Shown in pieces: positions 36,928-44,738 of a stretch of DNA of 55,132 bases. The DNA is from Burkholderiales bacterium. Its GTDB lineage: Bacteria > Pseudomonadota > Gammaproteobacteria > Burkholderiales > SG8-39. The notes below the pieces were generated by a model, which saw nothing but the letters and a program-made list of their open reading frames with translations, was not told where the DNA came from and ran no database searches. The stretch spans positions 1-55,132 of the forward strand of contig JACZJU010000084.1 in assembly GCA_014860395.1 (NCBI GenBank). Reading direction: 5' to 3'. Made by a program: the position numbers and the translations under genes. Within the stretch, counting starts at the first letter, position 1. The number at the start of each line of letters is the position of its first letter.

Positions 36928-37314
36928 ATGGCAACCAGGCACCGTCACACGGCATTGATCATCGATGATGACAGCATGTCTCGCACGATTTTGCGCACCA
37001 TACTCACCGGCGACGAATATGACGTTGTCGGCGAGGCGAACAACGGCAAAAAAGGCATCGAGCTGGCGCTCGAACTGAAGCCCGAAATCGTCTGCCTCGA
37101 CCACGTGATGCCCGAGATGAGCGGCCTGGAAGTGTTGCTTGAGATTCGAAAGAAATTGCCGGGAACATTGATCTTGATGGTAACCGGCAGCGCCGAACGC
37201 GAAACCGTGCAGGCGGCGTTGAAGGGCGGCGCCGACGGCTACGTCGTCAAACCTTTCAACTCCGGTCGCGTGCTGTCTGCGCTGACGCAGGCGCTGGCCA
37301 AGGCGGGCAAGTAG
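36928..37314 (+). CDS. single-domain response regulator (CheY-like)
   Basis: A 128-residue stand-alone receiver. The acidic pocket is in ALIIDDDSMSR. The phospho-acceptor is D58 in VCLDHVMPEMSG. The switch Thr is in MVTGSAE, and the conserved Lys is in YVVKPFNSGRV. With no output domain it probably acts by protein contact, as in chemotaxis or phosphorelay. No kinase is adjacent. The ATG follows an AGAGG Shine-Dalgarno, and a CATAAT -10-like hexamer lies near 36889. It has a decayed paralogue at 31342-31607. Confidence 0.92.
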   Translation: MATRHRHTALIIDDDSMSRTILRTILTGDEYDVVGEANNGKKGIELALELKPEIVCLDHVMPEMSGLEVLLEIRKKLPGTLILMVTGSAERETVQAALKGGADGYVVKPFNSGRVLSALTQALAKAGK

Positions 37315-37468
37315 ACCAGCGCTCCTTTGCGCCGTTCCGTAAACCCGCGATTGGCGTCGCACCGTTACGGACACATACGGTTCATGTCGGCCCTTTCCGC
37401 GGAGTAAGGGCGCTACGCACAGGCAATGCAGGGAGAGCGCAGCCGCGACAGCGGCCAGGCCGGCCCGG

Positions 37469-38176
37469 TCAAGCCGGCGGAAGATTTAGTTCGGCGCGCA
37501 GCGGCAGGTGATCCGAGGCTGCGCGCGCCAGCGGGCTGGAGTGTGCGCAGGTCTTGCCGAGCAGTCTGCCCGGCTCGACCCAGATCCGATCCAGCGCGAA
37601 CAAGGGCCATGCTGCCGGAAAGGTCGACGGCGCCGGCGTGCGCCCGAAGTGCCGTCGCAGCCAGCGCAGCGGCCGGCCCCACAGGAACCATTCATTCAGG
37701 TCGCCCATCAATATCAGCGGGGCCGAAGCGCGGTCGCTCATCAGCGCGAGCAGTCGGCGCATTTGCGCGCGCCGCTCCTCGGGCCGCAGGCCCAGGTGCG
37801 TGGCGATCACGCGCAGGGCGGCACTGCCCGCGTCAAGAGACGCATCGAGGGCCCCGCGCGGCTCGCGTCCGGGCAGGCTGAGGTCGATGCGGTCGACGCC
37901 GCGCACGCCGAGGCGTGTAAGCAGCGCGTTGCCGTAGTGCCCGTCGCCGCGCATCAGTGTCGGGCCGGCGAGCGCGCTGTAGCCGAGCTGCCGGCCGAAT
38001 TCGGCCAGCAGGTGCCGCGCTTCGCCAGGGTCCCATTGCAGTTCCTGCAGCGCGATGACATCCGCGTCGAGCTCGCGCAGCACACCCAGCGTCCTCGCCG
38101 GGTCGAAGCGGGCGTCGCGCCCGATGCAACCATGTACATTGTAGGTGGCAAGCACTAGCCGCATTTCAGATGCCAT
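37469..38176 (-). CDS. endonuclease/exonuclease/phosphatase family protein (YbhP-like)
   Basis: A 235-residue EEP-fold protein. This is the metal-dependent phosphodiesterase/phosphatase superfamily of DNase I, exonuclease III and inositol phosphatases. Visible active-site parts are ATYNVHG, ALQELQWDP, the catalytic MGDLNEWFLWG and the C-terminal ASDHLPLRAEL. It lies 11 bp downstream of a PLD-type gene. In E. coli ybhP is likewise next to the cardiolipin synthase clsB, so lipid-linked chemistry is a fair guess. A second ATG 12 bp downstream is an alternative start. Neither has a clear Shine-Dalgarno. Confidence 0.83.
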   Translation of the reverse strand: MASEMRLVLATYNVHGCIGRDARFDPARTLGVLRELDADVIALQELQWDPGEARHLLAEFGRQLGYSALAGPTLMRGDGHYGNALLTRLGVRGVDRIDLSLPGREPRGALDASLDAGSAALRVIATHLGLRPEERRAQMRRLLALMSDRASAPLILMGDLNEWFLWGRPLRWLRRHFGRTPAPSTFPAAWPLFALDRIWVEPGRLLGKTCAHSSPLARAASDHLPLRAELNLPPA

Positions 38177-38187
38177 TTGGCAGGATA

Positions 38188-40347
38188 CTAGGCCTGCTCG
38201 GCGGCGCGCTTGCGCGAGTGCCGCCGCAGCCACCAGCGGATGCCCAGCGCGCCGCCGGCCACTGCGACCAGAACCAGAGCCAGCAGCGCAATGGCCCCGG
38301 GTGTGGGGTCCCGCAGCGCCGCCGCGAGGCGGTCGGAAAACACGGCCACGGCGAGAATGCCCGGCGTCATGCCGAGCGCGGTGCCGATGAGAAAATCGCG
38401 CATGCGCACGTGCGAGGCGCCGGCCACGAGATTGACCACGGTAAAGGGCGCCACCGGCAGCATGCGCAGCACCATCACTGCAAACACGCCTCCCTCGCCC
38501 AGGCGCCGGCTGAGCGCGTTGAGGCGCTTGCCGGCAATCTGGCGCACCACGCGCCGGCCGAGCGCATGTCCCAGGGCGAACGTCAGTCCGCCACCGAGCA
38601 GCGAACCGCTCAGCGCATAGGCAACGGTGGTCCATGGACCGAACGCGAATGCGGTGGCGACGATGAGCACGGTGATCGGCATGGCAGCCAGCGACGCGCC
38701 GACATATGCGCCGAGCATCCACGCCGGCGCCCACGGCGAGCGTTCGATCTCCCGCGAAAGCGCGCGCAGCGTGTCCACGTCGAGCCATTGGTGCAGCGGC
38801 CCCCAGCGCCAGGCGAGCGCCAGTCCGGCCGCCAGCAGCAACAGCAATGTGACCGCGAGGATGCGCCGGCTCGCGTGCGGGCGCTCGTCGGCGGGAACGA
38901 TCTCCTCCACCAGGCGCTCCGGGTCGACCGGCTGTTCCGGATCGATCACGTCGGCGTCCGGCATCAAGCGGTCGATATCAGGGTCGAGCGTGGGCTCGAG
39001 CAGGCTCAGGCTGCGGTCTCGGCCCTGCAGCGCCTCGATCGCCCCGATCAGCGAGCCGTGGCGTTCGAGCGCCTGCGCGAACTGCTGCGGCTCGACGCCA
39101 AGGTGTTCGGCGAGCAGGCGCTCGCGTATGTGCGCAATCGCCTGCGTCTCATCGGGGCTGCGCGCCTCGATGGCGAGATCGCATTCCGTGTCGACCCCCA
39201 TCGAGCGGTTGTTGAGGTTTGCGGATCCGACGCGCAACAGCCGGTCGTCGACGATCATCAGCTTGCTGTGCAGATCGATGCATTCTTCGCCGAGGCCGGC
39301 CTGCTCGGGGCAATACACGCGCAGGCGCCCGTGCCGGTCTCTGGGCACGAGGTGCCTGATCAAACGCGCGCGCAGCAATCCCATCGTGTTTTGCTCGAGC
39401 CAGCCGCCGCCGGCGCGGCGCGTCACGATGACGATCTCGGGGCCGTCGGATTCGGCGAGCCGTTCCTCGATGGCGCGGCCAATGGCCACGGCGGTGAAAT
39501 ATTGGTTTTCGATATAGATCGACCGTTTCGCGGCGCGAATGCCGTCCAGGTACAGTTGGAGTACCTCCCGCACCGGCGCCGCGCCCTCGTATTCCGGCTC
39601 GGTCCGCGCGATGGCCACGTCGATGTCCCGGAATTCCGCTTCAACCCCGGGGGGCCAGAGGCCGTCACCTGCCGGCGGCCCGACCGCCTGCGCGTCGTGG
39701 CCGGTAGCACGCCGCCAGCGCCGCCGCGCGAGTTCGCCCAGGGCCGCGGCGGCAGCGCCTTCCACCATCAGCTGGGTGTCGTGGAACGGCGCGTAGGGCT
39801 TGCCGTCCGGGCTGCGCCGGTCGGGCTCGTCGGGCGCGTGGCGCGGGGTGTCCCAGCGGCCCTTGGTGAGATCGAGGCCGCCGACGAAGGCGAGTGCGTC
39901 GTCCACCACAACGATTTTCTGATGATGCGAGGCGCCGGGCGGATGCCGGTCATCGAGATGGAAGTGCAGGCGCTTGTGCGTGCGCCAGCCCAGATTGTAG
40001 ATCGGCAGGATTTCACGGTCCGGGGCGTACAGCAGCGCGAAGTCCCAGTCGAGCACATAGATCTGCAGCGCGCGTTTGCGCTCGATCAGGGCATCGAGGA
40101 ACTTGCCCAGCGTCGCGGGAAGGCCGTCATCTTGCGCGCCGGGCGGGAACGGGATGCGGCTGTCGATGTCCCACCCGACGATGAAAATCGAATGTTCCGC
40201 ATTGCGCGCGGCTTGTCGGAGTGCGCTGAAGTACGCGTCGCCGTCGACGAGCAGCGCCGCCCGATCCGCACGCGCCACGCGCCAGCAGTTTTCCCCAGGC
40301 CTGAGAATGCCCCGTCCGCGGGGACGATCTCGCGCAACCTCCGTCAC
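38188..40347 (-). CDS. phospholipase D / cardiolipin-synthase-like protein fused to a VTT (DedA-like) membrane domain
   Basis: A 719-residue fusion with a GTG start that overlaps the preceding stop. The N-terminal two-thirds has two HKD motifs, H142-x-K144-x4-D149 (HHQKIVVVDD) and H360-x-K362-x4-D367 (HSKLMIVDD). These are the paired catalytic sites of PLD-type phosphatidyltransferases. From about residue 497 a membrane domain of roughly six helices follows, with VTT features (MPITVLIVATAFAFGPW, RMLPVAPFTVVNLVAGAS). It probably makes or remodels phospholipids at the inner membrane. VTT/DedA proteins are linked to lipid flipping, so synthesis and transbilayer movement may be joined in one protein. 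Confidence 0.88.
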   Translation of the reverse strand: MTEVARDRPRGRGILRPGENCWRVARADRAALLVDGDAYFSALRQAARNAEHSIFIVGWDIDSRIPFPPGAQDDGLPATLGKFLDALIERKRALQIYVLDWDFALLYAPDREILPIYNLGWRTHKRLHFHLDDRHPPGASHHQKIVVVDDALAFVGGLDLTKGRWDTPRHAPDEPDRRSPDGKPYAPFHDTQLMVEGAAAAALGELARRRWRRATGHDAQAVGPPAGDGLWPPGVEAEFRDIDVAIARTEPEYEGAAPVREVLQLYLDGIRAAKRSIYIENQYFTAVAIGRAIEERLAESDGPEIVIVTRRAGGGWLEQNTMGLLRARLIRHLVPRDRHGRLRVYCPEQAGLGEECIDLHSKLMIVDDRLLRVGSANLNNRSMGVDTECDLAIEARSPDETQAIAHIRERLLAEHLGVEPQQFAQALERHGSLIGAIEALQGRDRSLSLLEPTLDPDIDRLMPDADVIDPEQPVDPERLVEEIVPADERPHASRRILAVTLLLLLAAGLALAWRWGPLHQWLDVDTLRALSREIERSPWAPAWMLGAYVGASLAAMPITVLIVATAFAFGPWTTVAYALSGSLLGGGLTFALGHALGRRVVRQIAGKRLNALSRRLGEGGVFAVMVLRMLPVAPFTVVNLVAGASHVRMRDFLIGTALGMTPGILAVAVFSDRLAAALRDPTPGAIALLALVLVAVAGGALGIRWWLRRHSRKRAAEQA

Positions 40348-42152
40348 GAGGCGTCGCGCTCGCCGGAGCTGGTCAGCGCTTCGGTTCTTTCGGCTATGCG
40401 GTACATCAGGTCATTCCACGACTTGGCAAAAGCCGCGGCGCCTTCGCGCTGCAGTTGCGCGGCCAGGGCTTCGAGGTCGATGCCCTCGCGGGTGAATTCC
40501 GCGAGCACAGCCTCAGCATAGCCCTCGCCGGCCGGCAATGCCTCGTGCACCTCGCCATGTTCGGAGAAGGCGATCAGCGTCTTCTCCGGGATGGTGTTGA
40601 TCGTCTCCGCAGCCGCGAGCGCCTCGACGTAAAGGACGTCCGAGGCCGCGGGATCCTTGGTGCCGGTGCTGGCCCAGAGCAGGCGCTGCGGCAGCGCGCC
40701 GGCAGCAGCCAGCTTCTGCCAGCGCGCCGATGCCAACAGGTCACGGTAGGCCTTGTGCGTATGCATGGCTACGGCGATGCCCAGGCGGTTGCGAAACTGC
40801 GCGGAAACCTTGTCTCTGACCGCCACGTCCCAGCGACTGACGAATATCGACGCCACCGACGCCACCTTCGGCTCGAGGCCGGCCGCGAGGCGCCGTTCGA
40901 TGCCGCGCATATACGCTTCGGCCGCCGCGAGGTAGTGCTCGCGCGAGAACAGCAGCGTGACGTTGACCGGTACACCGGCGAAGATCGACTCCTCGATCGC
41001 CGCGATGCCGGCTTCGGTGCCCGGAATCTTGATGAAAAGATTCGGGCGCTGCGCGCGCGCATGCAGTCGCGCCGCCGCCTTGATGCTGCCGCCGGTGTCG
41101 TCGGCGAGCAGGGGCGATACCTCCAGCGACACCCAGCCGTCGACGCCGCCGGTGGCCTCATGCACGGGCCTGAACAAATCCGCCGCCCGGACCAGGTCCT
41201 CCAGCGCGAGTTCGAAGAACAATTCCTCGCCCGACTTGCCCTCACGCGCCTTCTGGCGGATGGCTGCATCGTAGAAATCGCCATCCTTGATCGCATGATC
41301 GAAGATGGTCGGATTGGAGGTGAGCCCGGTCACCGCCAGCTCCAGAATGTAGCGCTCGAGCGTACCGCGCGTCAGCAGACCGCGCGTAATGTTGTCGAGC
41401 CAGAGGCTTTGGCCCAGATCGTGAAGCTGCTGTGTGGGTTTCATGTCGTCTCCTGTGCCCCGCTGCCGGCCCCTGGCGGGCCGTGCCAAAAAAGCGGGAA
41501 GATTGTGATCGAGCAGGTCGCCGATGCGATCGACCGCCAGGTCGGCCGGCGCATAAGCGGAAAGACTGTGTGCGTCCTGCGCATACTTTCCCTGACGCGC
41601 AAACACGGTGGTCAAACGCTCGCCCCAGATACGCTTCATCTGCGCCAGAATGCGCAGCTTGTCGTCCACCATGACGTAATGGCGGGCCGGATAGCGCGCT
41701 TCGACCTCGTCGAGCATGCGCTCCTTATGAATATAGACCAGCACGCGGCCTTCTGCGGCCTGCCACAATCCGGCGTGCCGGATCTTGCGCGGCTGGAACA
41801 CCACGTCGCCGTCGGACAGAATCACCGTCCTCCCCCAGCGGCGAAGATGATCGATCACCTGCAGCGCCTGCGGATACAGCCTCTGCGCAAATGGGTAGTC
41901 CAGCAGGAAATCCGCGATGCGCAGCAGGCGCGGATCGTCGATTGCCCCCAGCCGGCAGCGCTGCAGCGCGCCAAGATAGTCCGCGTAACCCAGCTCGGCG
42001 TGCAGCGTCTCGAGGATTTCCCAGTATCGATCGCGGCCCTCCGGGCCGAGCTCACTTGCGAGATGCGCCCGGAGGTCGCCGATCACGCGGTCGTTGTCGA
42101 GCAGAGTGTTGTCGCAGTCGAGCAGGAACACGAGTTCGTCGGGCGCGTTCAT
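40344..42152 (-). CDS. tal: HAD-family hydrolase joined in frame to transaldolase
   Basis: One open frame of 602 codons with no stop between two full domains. Residues 1 to about 235 form a HAD-superfamily phosphatase-like domain (DxDxT-type motif in LLDCDNTLLDND, then VILSDGDVVFQ and VMVDDKLRI). Residues 237-602 form a transaldolase of the longer bacterial subgroup (QLHDLGQSLWLDNITRGLL, TSNPTIFDHAI, the Schiff-base Lys in NLFIKIPGTEAG). Transaldolase moves a dihydroxyacetone unit between pentose-phosphate and glycolytic sugars. The transaldolase has its own ATG (41444) and Shine-Dalgarno, so it may be made both as a fusion and alone. The frame overlaps both neighbours by 4 bp. Confidence 0.88.
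   Translation of the reverse strand: MNAPDELVFLLDCDNTLLDNDRVIGDLRAHLASELGPEGRDRYWEILETLHAELGYADYLGALQRCRLGAIDDPRLLRIADFLLDYPFAQRLYPQALQVIDHLRRWGRTVILSDGDVVFQPRKIRHAGLWQAAEGRVLVYIHKERMLDEVEARYPARHYVMVDDKLRILAQMKRIWGERLTTVFARQGKYAQDAHSLSAYAPADLAVDRIGDLLDHNLPAFLARPARGRQRGTGDDMKPTQQLHDLGQSLWLDNITRGLLTRGTLERYILELAVTGLTSNPTIFDHAIKDGDFYDAAIRQKAREGKSGEELFFELALEDLVRAADLFRPVHEATGGVDGWVSLEVSPLLADDTGGSIKAAARLHARAQRPNLFIKIPGTEAGIAAIEESIFAGVPVNVTLLFSREHYLAAAEAYMRGIERRLAAGLEPKVASVASIFVSRWDVAVRDKVSAQFRNRLGIAVAMHTHKAYRDLLASARWQKLAAAGALPQRLLWASTGTKDPAASDVLYVEALAAAETINTIPEKTLIAFSEHGEVHEALPAGEGYAEAVLAEFTREGIDLEALAAQLQREGAAAFAKSWNDLMYRIAERTEALTSSGERDAS
41442..41454 (-). promoter_or_regulatory. internal Shine-Dalgarno and ATG for stand-alone transaldolase
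   Basis: On the minus strand AGGAG (41454-41450) is followed after 5 nt by an in-frame ATG (41444-41442) at the exact start of transaldolase homology (MKPTQQLHDLG). This suggests independent initiation inside the HAD-transaldolase frame. Confidence 0.65.
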
Positions 42153-42916
42153 CCGGCGGCCTCCTCGGCGGCGGTCGGGTCCCAGCTGCCCTCGTCGGCA
42201 ATGGTCCAGCCGATTTTCACGCGCCCTTTACCTTTCTGCGCTTGCCGTTCCCACAGGCGAAAGCCGCCCGCAAATGCATGGCTATTGTCGCCGCGGCGGG
42301 TCTGCGGCGGCAGCCGCTTCAGGTCCGCGGCATTGCCGCCGCCGAGCATGATGCTATCGGGCAACAAGGCCTTGCGGAAGGCCGCGACGACTTTTTCCAC
42401 TTTGCGGCGCCATTTCTTCTTCCCTAGCCGCTTGCGCCCCTGTTTGCCAAGGTGGTCTTCGTAGGTATGCCGGTGCGAGTAATGCAGATGCCCCAGTTCC
42501 ATCGCGGCAATCACGCCGTCGACGATAAGCGCCGACCCCAGCCCCGTCCCCAGTCCGAGGAATAGCATCTTTCCGCCTTCGTAGCCACCAAGCGCCTGCA
42601 TCGCCGCATCGTTGATGGTCTTTACCGGGCGCCCGAACGCAGCCTCGAAATCGAAGCCGACCCAGCCCGGACCCAGGTTGTGCGGCTCGTGCACGATCTT
42701 GCCGCGGCGGACTACGCCGGGATAGCCGATCGAGACCGCATCGAAGCGCCAGCCCCTGGTGGCCTTCAGCACCTGCCGCACCATGCTGTCCGGCGTCAGC
42801 TTCGGCCCGGATTTTATTTTGGCCGGCTTCCTGTGGTCGGTCGCAACGCACTTGACGTGGGAGCCGCCGACGTCGATGACCAGTATTTTCCTGGGCTTGT
42901 CCATGCGCGGCTTCAT
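42149..42916 (-). CDS. ppgK: ROK-family glucokinase, polyphosphate glucokinase-like
   Basis: A 255-residue ROK kinase, short like the polyphosphate/ATP glucokinases of the PPGK group. The N-terminal phosphate loop is VIDVGGSHVKCVA. Further motifs are SIGYPGVVRRGKI, NDAAMQALGGYEGGKMLFLG and GTGLGSALIVDG, then the ROK ELGHLHYSH, which lacks the zinc-binding Cys cluster of large ROK proteins. It would phosphorylate glucose, with polyphosphate as likely donor; the donor is inferred from family likeness only. It overlaps GH15 upstream and the HAD-transaldolase frame downstream by 4 bp each. It could pass glucose freed by GH15 to glucose-6-phosphate dehydrogenase. Confidence 0.82.
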   Translation of the reverse strand: MKPRMDKPRKILVIDVGGSHVKCVATDHRKPAKIKSGPKLTPDSMVRQVLKATRGWRFDAVSIGYPGVVRRGKIVHEPHNLGPGWVGFDFEAAFGRPVKTINDAAMQALGGYEGGKMLFLGLGTGLGSALIVDGVIAAMELGHLHYSHRHTYEDHLGKQGRKRLGKKKWRRKVEKVVAAFRKALLPDSIMLGGGNAADLKRLPPQTRRGDNSHAFAGGFRLWERQAQKGKGRVKIGWTIADEGSWDPTAAEEAAG

Positions 42917-44736
42917 GACGACTGCGTCGCAGCGGCCGGCCGCTCGCCCTTATCGCTGGCGCGCTTGGCCTTGTGCGCGGGAATGGACAGCAGGCGGGCG
43001 GTGTTGATCAGCGCCATGTGCGTCAGCGCCTGCGGGAAATTGCCGAGCATGCGCCGCTCGCTGTGATCGTACTCCTCCGCCAGCAGCCCGACGTCGTTGC
43101 TCAAAGCCAGCAGGCGCCGAAACAGGGCCTCGCCTTCCTTGCGCCGTCCGGTCAGCACCAGACAATCGGCCAGCCAGAACGAACAAGGCAGGAACGTGCC
43201 TTCGCCCGGCGGCAGTTCGTCCACGTCGGTGTCGGTCGAATAGCGCAGCACCAGCCCGTCGACCAGCAGACCCCGCTCGATGGCGGCCAGCGTGCCGCGC
43301 ACGCGCGCATCGTCGGGCGGCAGGAAGCCGACCTGCGGGATCAGCAGCAGACTCGCATCGAGGTGCGTCGAACCGTAGGACTGCACGAATGTATTGCGCT
43401 GCGCATCGAACCCCGATTCGCACACCTGCGCATGGATCGCATCGCGCGCCTGCCGCCAGCGCTCCAGCGGGGCATCCAGCCCGTAGCGCTGCGCATCCTT
43501 GATCGCACGGTCGAAGGCCACCCAGGCCATCACCTTGGAGTGGGTGAAATGCCGGCGCTGCCCGCGAACCTCCCAGATGCCTTCGTCCGGCAGCTGCCAG
43601 TTCGCCTCCAGGAATCCAAGCAAAGCGACCTGTATGCCCCAAGCCGCCGACTCGGGCTCCAGGCCGGCGCTGCGCGCCAAGTGCAGCGTGTCCATGACTT
43701 CACCATAGATATCGAGCTGAAACTGCTTCGATGCCGCGTTGCCCACGCGCGCCGGCGCCGCGCCCTCATAGCCGGGCAGCCAGCCGAGTTCGATTTCCTC
43801 GAGACGGCGTTCGCCGGTCACGCTGTACAGTACCTGCAGATCTTCGGGGCAGCCCGCTGCCGCGTTCAGCAGCCATTCGCGCCAGGCGACCGCCTCTTCC
43901 TGGTAGCCCGCAAGCAGCAGCGTGTTCAGGGTGAACGTGGCATCGCGCAGCCAGCAGTAACGGTAGTCCCAGTTGCGCACACCGCCCAGTTTCTCCGGCA
44001 GCGACGTCGTGGGCGCCGCGACCAGCCCTCCGGTAGGCGCGTAGGTCAGCGCCTTCAGCGTGATCAGCGAGCGCACCATGGGCTCACGCCAGGGCCCCTC
44101 GCAGGCGCAGCGCTCGGACCAGCTGCGCCACTCCTTTTCGGTCGACTTCAGCGCCTGTTCGGCGTCGACGGCTTTCTGGGTCGCTTCGTGGGAAGGACGG
44201 TAGTTGAGCGAGAAGTGCGTGCGCTCGCCCTCGCTCACGGAAAATTCGGCCACCGTCTTAAAGTTCTCGCCGCGCACCGAGACCGGCGTGTGCAGTTCCA
44301 GCGTGTCCGGCCCCGCGGTCAGCAGCAGCGTGTCGTCCGGCCGCCGCACCCAAGGCACGATCGAGCCGTAGTCGAAGCGCACGACCAGTTCCATGCACAT
44401 GGCCACGCTTCCGCGCAGGCCTTCGACGATGCGCAGCACGTCCCAGCGTTCATTCGAGAGCGGCATGCAGTCGATGATGCGCACGGCGCCCTCGGTGGTT
44501 TCGAATTCGGTTTCCAGGATCAGCGTGCCGTCGCGGTACTTGCGCCGCGTGCTCAGCACTTCCCCCGCCGGCGCGATCCGCCAGCGCCCGTTCCCCGGAT
44601 CTCCCAGCAAGGCTGCGAAGCACGCGCCCGAATCAAAGCGCGGCAGGCAAAGCCAGTCGATGGAGCCGTCGCGGCCGACCAGGGCCGCGCCATGGCAGTC
44701 CCCGATCAGCGCATAGTCTTCGATCGGAAGCGGCAT
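42913..44736 (-). CDS. glycoside hydrolase family 15 protein (glucoamylase/trehalase-like)
   Basis: A 607-residue cytoplasmic GH15 protein. The N-terminal beta-sandwich (MPLPIEDYALIGDCHGAALV, IDWLCLPRFDSGACFAALLG) is followed by an (alpha/alpha)6 barrel with NWDYRYCWLRDATFTL. The proposed acid lies in WLPGYEGAAPARVGNAASKQF and the proposed base in LAEEYDHSERRMLGNFPQAL. Members hydrolyse alpha-glucans from the non-reducing end or cleave trehalose; sequence alone does not separate these. The ATG at 44736 lies 2 bp after the zwf stop. The open frame continues far upstream through zwf, but that part is a shadow. Its products would feed the kinase encoded next. Confidence 0.9.
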   Translation of the reverse strand: MPLPIEDYALIGDCHGAALVGRDGSIDWLCLPRFDSGACFAALLGDPGNGRWRIAPAGEVLSTRRKYRDGTLILETEFETTEGAVRIIDCMPLSNERWDVLRIVEGLRGSVAMCMELVVRFDYGSIVPWVRRPDDTLLLTAGPDTLELHTPVSVRGENFKTVAEFSVSEGERTHFSLNYRPSHEATQKAVDAEQALKSTEKEWRSWSERCACEGPWREPMVRSLITLKALTYAPTGGLVAAPTTSLPEKLGGVRNWDYRYCWLRDATFTLNTLLLAGYQEEAVAWREWLLNAAAGCPEDLQVLYSVTGERRLEEIELGWLPGYEGAAPARVGNAASKQFQLDIYGEVMDTLHLARSAGLEPESAAWGIQVALLGFLEANWQLPDEGIWEVRGQRRHFTHSKVMAWVAFDRAIKDAQRYGLDAPLERWRQARDAIHAQVCESGFDAQRNTFVQSYGSTHLDASLLLIPQVGFLPPDDARVRGTLAAIERGLLVDGLVLRYSTDTDVDELPPGEGTFLPCSFWLADCLVLTGRRKEGEALFRRLLALSNDVGLLAEEYDHSERRMLGNFPQALTHMALINTARLLSIPAHKAKRASDKGERPAAATQSS

Positions 44737-44738
44737 GA

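Noticed and set aside
38170..40521. A plus-strand open frame of 783 codons opposite the PLD-VTT gene
   Set aside because: It is rich in Arg, Gln and Ala with no motif. The opposite strand carries both HKD motifs.
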